The translations under genes were made by a program, and so were the position numbers. From JBNJEM01 sp051745935 (GTDB lineage: Bacteria; Planctomycetota; Planctomycetia; Pirellulales; Pirellulaceae), in assembly GCA_051745935.1 (NCBI GenBank), contig JBNJEM010000317.1:1-8826 (forward strand): a stretch of DNA of 8,826 nucleotides, in the 5' to 3' direction. This document shows, in pieces, positions 6,288-8,826 of the stretch; the stretch's first letter is position 1, and every line of letters begins with the position of its first letter. The notes under the pieces were generated by a model. The model worked only from the letters and a program-made list of their open reading frames with translations. It did not search any database and had not been told where the DNA came from.

Positions 6288-6752
6288 ATGTGGGATTTAA
6301 TTGTACTGGGCATACCACTCGTCGTGCTGCTCGTGGGACTGGTGGCGGGCCGGATCACCGAGACTGCTCATTTCGCCGCGCTGAAGCGACGCGAGGAAGA
6401 ATCGCGCGGATTGATCCTCTCGAATGTTCGTCGCTATGCCACAAGCCCGAACGTGGTGGATGGACAATTCGTGACGGGTCACGTGGTGATCTCGACCGAC
6501 TATTTCAAGTCGGTGTGCGCCGCCCTGCGGCGGCTGGTGGGAGGGCGGGTCATCTCGTTTGAAAAGCTTGTTGAGCGAGGTCGGCGAGAAGCCTTGTTGA
6601 GGCTCAAGACGGAAGCGGCCGCCGGAGGCGCTGACCTGGTCCTCAACGTGCGGTACGAGACCATGACGATCGCCCGATCCCGCCAAGGCAGCGGCGTCAT
6701 GGGCATCGAAGTGCTGGCCTATGGAACCGCTGTCAAAACGGCCCGCTCGTAG
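6288..6752 (+). CDS. Membrane-anchored YbjQ/UPF0145 family protein
   Basis: This 154-residue protein starts with one transmembrane helix (about residues 3-22, DLIVLGIPLVVLLVGLVAGR), followed by a basic and acidic linker (ALKRREEESRG). A diverged YbjQ domain then runs from about residue 40 (ILSNVR) to the end. It keeps the typical features: GHVVISTDYFKSV, LVGGRVISFEKL, REALLRLKTEAAAGGADLVLNVRY and the terminal VLAYGTAV. Its translation signal aggag (6276-6280) overlaps the stop of the upstream ybjQ gene, with a 10-nt gap between the genes, which strongly suggests an operon and coupled translation. Orientation predicts the YbjQ domain on the cytoplasmic side if the basic linker stays inside. 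It probably recruits or complements the soluble paralogue at the membrane. The biochemical function is unknown. Confidence 0.88.
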   Translation: MWDLIVLGIPLVVLLVGLVAGRITETAHFAALKRREEESRGLILSNVRRYATSPNVVDGQFVTGHVVISTDYFKSVCAALRRLVGGRVISFEKLVERGRREALLRLKTEAAAGGADLVLNVRYETMTIARSRQGSGVMGIEVLAYGTAVKTARS

Positions 6753-6790
6753 GGGAGGCCATGGCATTGCGGAAAAGCGTGACGCGACAC

Positions 6791-6916
6791 GGATGCCACG
6801 CGGCTTGTCCCGCCGTGGTTCACGCTCGCCGCGACGAACCGGTCAAAGTGGCGACGCCACGCCGTCGGGGGCGTGGAACGTAAGGGATCACGATATCAGC
6901 CCGTGGCATTTGCACC
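6791..6916. repeat. Palindromic dispersed element, copy C (inverted relative to A)
   Basis: This copy is 126 bp long and is the reverse complement of the 13-137 element. Its left end (ggatgccacgcggcttgtcc, then cgccgtggttcacg) matches the right arm of A in reverse complement. Its right end (gcgtggaacgtaagggatca, ..., agcccgtggcatttgcacc) matches the left arm of A in reverse complement, including the outer ggtgcaaatgcc. The right-hand hairpin has decayed (cttgtccc became ctgatat on that strand). It lies between the ybjQ operon and the protease gene, and its end is also the point where a spurious TTG-started extension of the protease frame begins. Confidence 0.75.
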
Positions 6917-7009
6917 TTGAAAAGCCTTTCTGCAAGATGTGCAACGGACGTGCGAACATCCGTGGATATCAGTCTCTTGCCCGTGAGCGGTTACGAAAGC
7001 GATATAACA

Positions 7010-7603
7010 ATGGGGCCAGACGATCAGCGGTTTGGGCTTGTCGAACTGTTCGTGGTGGCTGCCGGCTCGCTGCTGGCGGTTCCCGGCGTGTTTGCGGGCA
7101 TGTTTATCAATCGGACGAGCTTTCTCGGCCCCATTGTGGCCGGGCCACTGATGGAAGAAATCCTCAAGCCGGCTGGAATCGTTATCCTGCTGACCCGCCG
7201 CCCGTACCTAAAACTGAAAGGGATCGTGGGGATCCTGGCGGGCGCCTTTTCGGGACTCACGTTCGCCGCGATCGAGAACCTCATTTACCTGGAAATCTAC
7301 GTTCCCGAACACGATAGGCGGTATGTCGTTTGGCGGTGGACGGTTTGCGTCGGCGTTCACGTGATTTGCTCCGCCGTCGTCGGATACGGTCTGGCTCGCG
7401 GCTCGGGCCTCCGGGCGGCCAGGGACGCGGAGGAATTCCGCCTGCTCCCCGCCCATCTGTTGGATCAACCGCGCGAACGGAGCGGCGTGTTTCAGGGACC
7501 AAGCTTCATCTGCCTGCTCGTGGCCGTGGTGTTGCACGGCGCCTACAACCTGGCGGTGATCCTGCTGCCGTTCGGGCATTTTGCCGCCGGCGTCGAGCCG
7601 TGA
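7010..7603 (+). CDS. PrsW-like intramembrane protease
   Basis: This 197-residue integral membrane protein has about five hydrophobic segments (roughly 10-32, 40-61, 71-94, 111-130 and 166-189). The motifs of the PrsW family (MEROPS M82, related to CPBP/Abi proteases) are all present. EEILK at 49-53 gives the two glutamates. FAAIEN at about 85-90 supplies E89. HVICSAVVGYG starts at H117. HGAYN at 176-180 supplies H176 and N180. In Bacillus subtilis, PrsW makes the first cut in the anti-sigma factor RsiW; no sigma/anti-sigma pair is visible here, so the substrate is unknown. The ATG at 7010 sits just before the first membrane segment. TTG 6917 or GTG 6983 are possible longer starts, but the first would begin at the edge of the repeat element. 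No strong Shine-Dalgarno is seen. The stop codon at 7601-7603 directly abuts the tandem array. Confidence 0.85.
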   Translation: MGPDDQRFGLVELFVVAAGSLLAVPGVFAGMFINRTSFLGPIVAGPLMEEILKPAGIVILLTRRPYLKLKGIVGILAGAFSGLTFAAIENLIYLEIYVPEHDRRYVVWRWTVCVGVHVICSAVVGYGLARGSGLRAARDAEEFRLLPAHLLDQPRERSGVFQGPSFICLLVAVVLHGAYNLAVILLPFGHFAAGVEP

Positions 7604-8826
7604 GCTAAGCTCGCGGCGTCCCACCGTCCAGCCCCCCACGAGTTCATCTCGTGGGTGAATCAGACTCGTCAGCTAAGCTCGCGGCGTCCCACCCGCTAGA
7701 CCCCCACGAGTTCATCTCGTGGGTGAACCAGGCTCGTGAGCTAAGCTCGCGGCGTCCCACCCGCTAGACCCCCACGAGTTCATCTCGTGGGTGAACCAGG
7801 CTCGTGAGCTACGGTGGCGGCGTCCCACCGGCCAGACCTCCGCGAGTTCATCTCGTGGGCGGCGGCGTCCCACCGTCCAGACCCCCACGAGTTCACCTCG
7901 TGGGTGAATCAGGCTCGTGAGCTACGGTGGCGGCGTCCCACCCGCTAGCCCCCCCCGAGTTCACCTCGTGGGTGAATCAGGCTCGTGAGCTACGGTGGCG
8001 GCGTCCAACCCGCTAGACCCCCCCGAGTTCACCTCGTGGGTGAATCAGGCTCGTGAGCTACGGTGGCGGCGTCCAACCCGCTAGACCCCCACGAGTTCAT
8101 CTCGTGGGTGAATCAGACTCGTGAGCTAAGCTCGCGGCGTCCCACCCGCTAGACCCCCCCGAGTTCATCTCGTGGGTGAATCAGGCTCGTGAGCTACGGT
8201 GGCGGCGTCCCACCGGCCAGACCCCCACGAGTTCACCTCGTGGGTGAATCAGACTCGTGAGCTACGGTGGCGGCGTCCAACCCGCTAGACCCCCCCGAGT
8301 TCATCTCGTGGGTGAATCAGACTCGTGAGCTAGGGCGGCGGCGTCCCACCGTCCAGACCCCCACGAGTTCACCTCGTGGGTGAATCAGGCTCGTGAGCTA
8401 AGCTCGCGGCGTCCCACCCGCTAGACCCCCCCGAGTTCACCTCGTGGGTGAATCAGGCTCGTGAGCTAAGCTCGCGGCGTCCCACCGTCCAGACCCCCCC
8501 GAGTTCATCTCGTGGGTGAATCAGACTCGTGAGCTAGGGTGGCGGCGTCCAACCCGCTAGACCCCCGCGAGTTCATCTCGTGGGTGAATCAGGCTCGTGA
8601 GCTACGGTCGCGGCGTCCCACCGTCCAGACCCCCACGAGTTCATCTCGTGGGTGAATCAGACTCGTGAGCTACGGTGGCGGCGTCTCACCGGCCAGACCC
8701 CCCCCGACTTCATCTCGTGGGTGAATCAGGCTCGTGAGCTACGGTGGCGGCGTCCAACCGGCCAGACCCCCCCGAGTTCACCTCGTGGGTGAATCAGACT
8801 CGTGAGCTACCGTGGCGGCGTCCCAC
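7604..8826. repeat. 68-bp tandem repeat array, 18 units plus a partial unit
   Basis: Units start at 7604, 7672, 7740, 7808, 7853 (joined to a truncated fourth unit), 7921, 7989, 8057, 8125, 8193, 8261, 8329, 8397, 8465, 8533, 8601, 8669 and 8738, with a partial unit from 8806 cut by the window edge. The period is 68 bp, except for one unit of 69 with an extra C and the 45-bp fourth unit. Each unit begins gcta, carries ggcgtcc near position 12, and has a cccacgag-ttcat-ctcgtggg hairpin at unit positions 32-52. The second and third units are identical. Stops occur in all frames and 68 is not a multiple of three, so it is not coding. The whole period is conserved, which excludes CRISPR spacers. 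Function is unknown. Confidence 0.95.

Noticed and set aside
5828..6358. 176-codon minus-strand frame opposite the ybjQ genes
   Set aside because: It is antisense to a clearly conserved YbjQ gene, and its translation has no family character.
6917..7009. N-terminal extension of the protease from a TTG start
   Set aside because: The extension begins at the very end of the palindromic element, is not hydrophobic and is not conserved in style; the ATG at 7010 precedes the first membrane segment directly.
7604..8826. CRISPR array
   Set aside because: The entire 68-bp period is conserved; there are no unique spacers of constant length between short repeats, and no cas genes are present.

Overview
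The window is high-GC bacterial DNA with long, repeat-filled intergenic stretches between ordinary single genes. The gene set and the style of the intergenic DNA (short G/C-rich palindromes, cgaat/tcgga microrepeats, a YbjQ pair, a PrsW-type protease, an RHH/PIN toxin-antitoxin remnant) resemble a planctomycete or a relative from the PVC group. That placement is inference: no rRNA or marker gene is present.

Layout. Positions 1-1128 are mostly non-coding. They hold a 125-bp imperfect palindromic element (13-137), a GCG triplet run, TCGGAGG-type microrepeats, and what looks like the 3' remnant of a 23S rRNA-intervening-sequence (four-helix-bundle) protein on the minus strand. Next come two plus-strand glycobiology genes. 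The first is a DegT/DnrJ/EryC1-family PLP aminotransferase (1129-2607) with an odd ~120-residue N-terminal extension. The second is a full-length HMW1C-like, GT41-family N-glycosyltransferase (2813-4711). Its conserved GHPATT, MKLN, FPFGNTNG and EVHxxID motifs make it the most informative gene here. Such enzymes glycosylate asparagines of surface proteins in the cytoplasm of Pasteurellaceae; no acceptor adhesin is visible in this window.

The minus strand then carries an RHH-type antitoxin (5089-5403). Its 3' end overlaps by 8 bp the start of a PIN-domain toxin that keeps only about 19 recognisable residues, so the module appears to have lost its toxin. A second, partial copy of the palindromic element lies just upstream of the antitoxin.

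On the plus strand follow two tandem YbjQ/UPF0145 genes: a soluble one (5963-6277) and, 10 nt downstream, a membrane-anchored one (6288-6752). They very probably form an operon. After a second full copy of the palindromic element, in inverted orientation (6791-6916), comes a PrsW-like intramembrane protease (7010-7603).

Immediately after the protease stop codon a 68-bp tandem repeat array begins. It runs to the window edge (7604-8826, 18 units plus a partial one) and has no open reading frame, a hairpin in each unit and mosaic sequence variants. Together with the dispersed 125-bp palindromic family, this array is the least explained part of the window.
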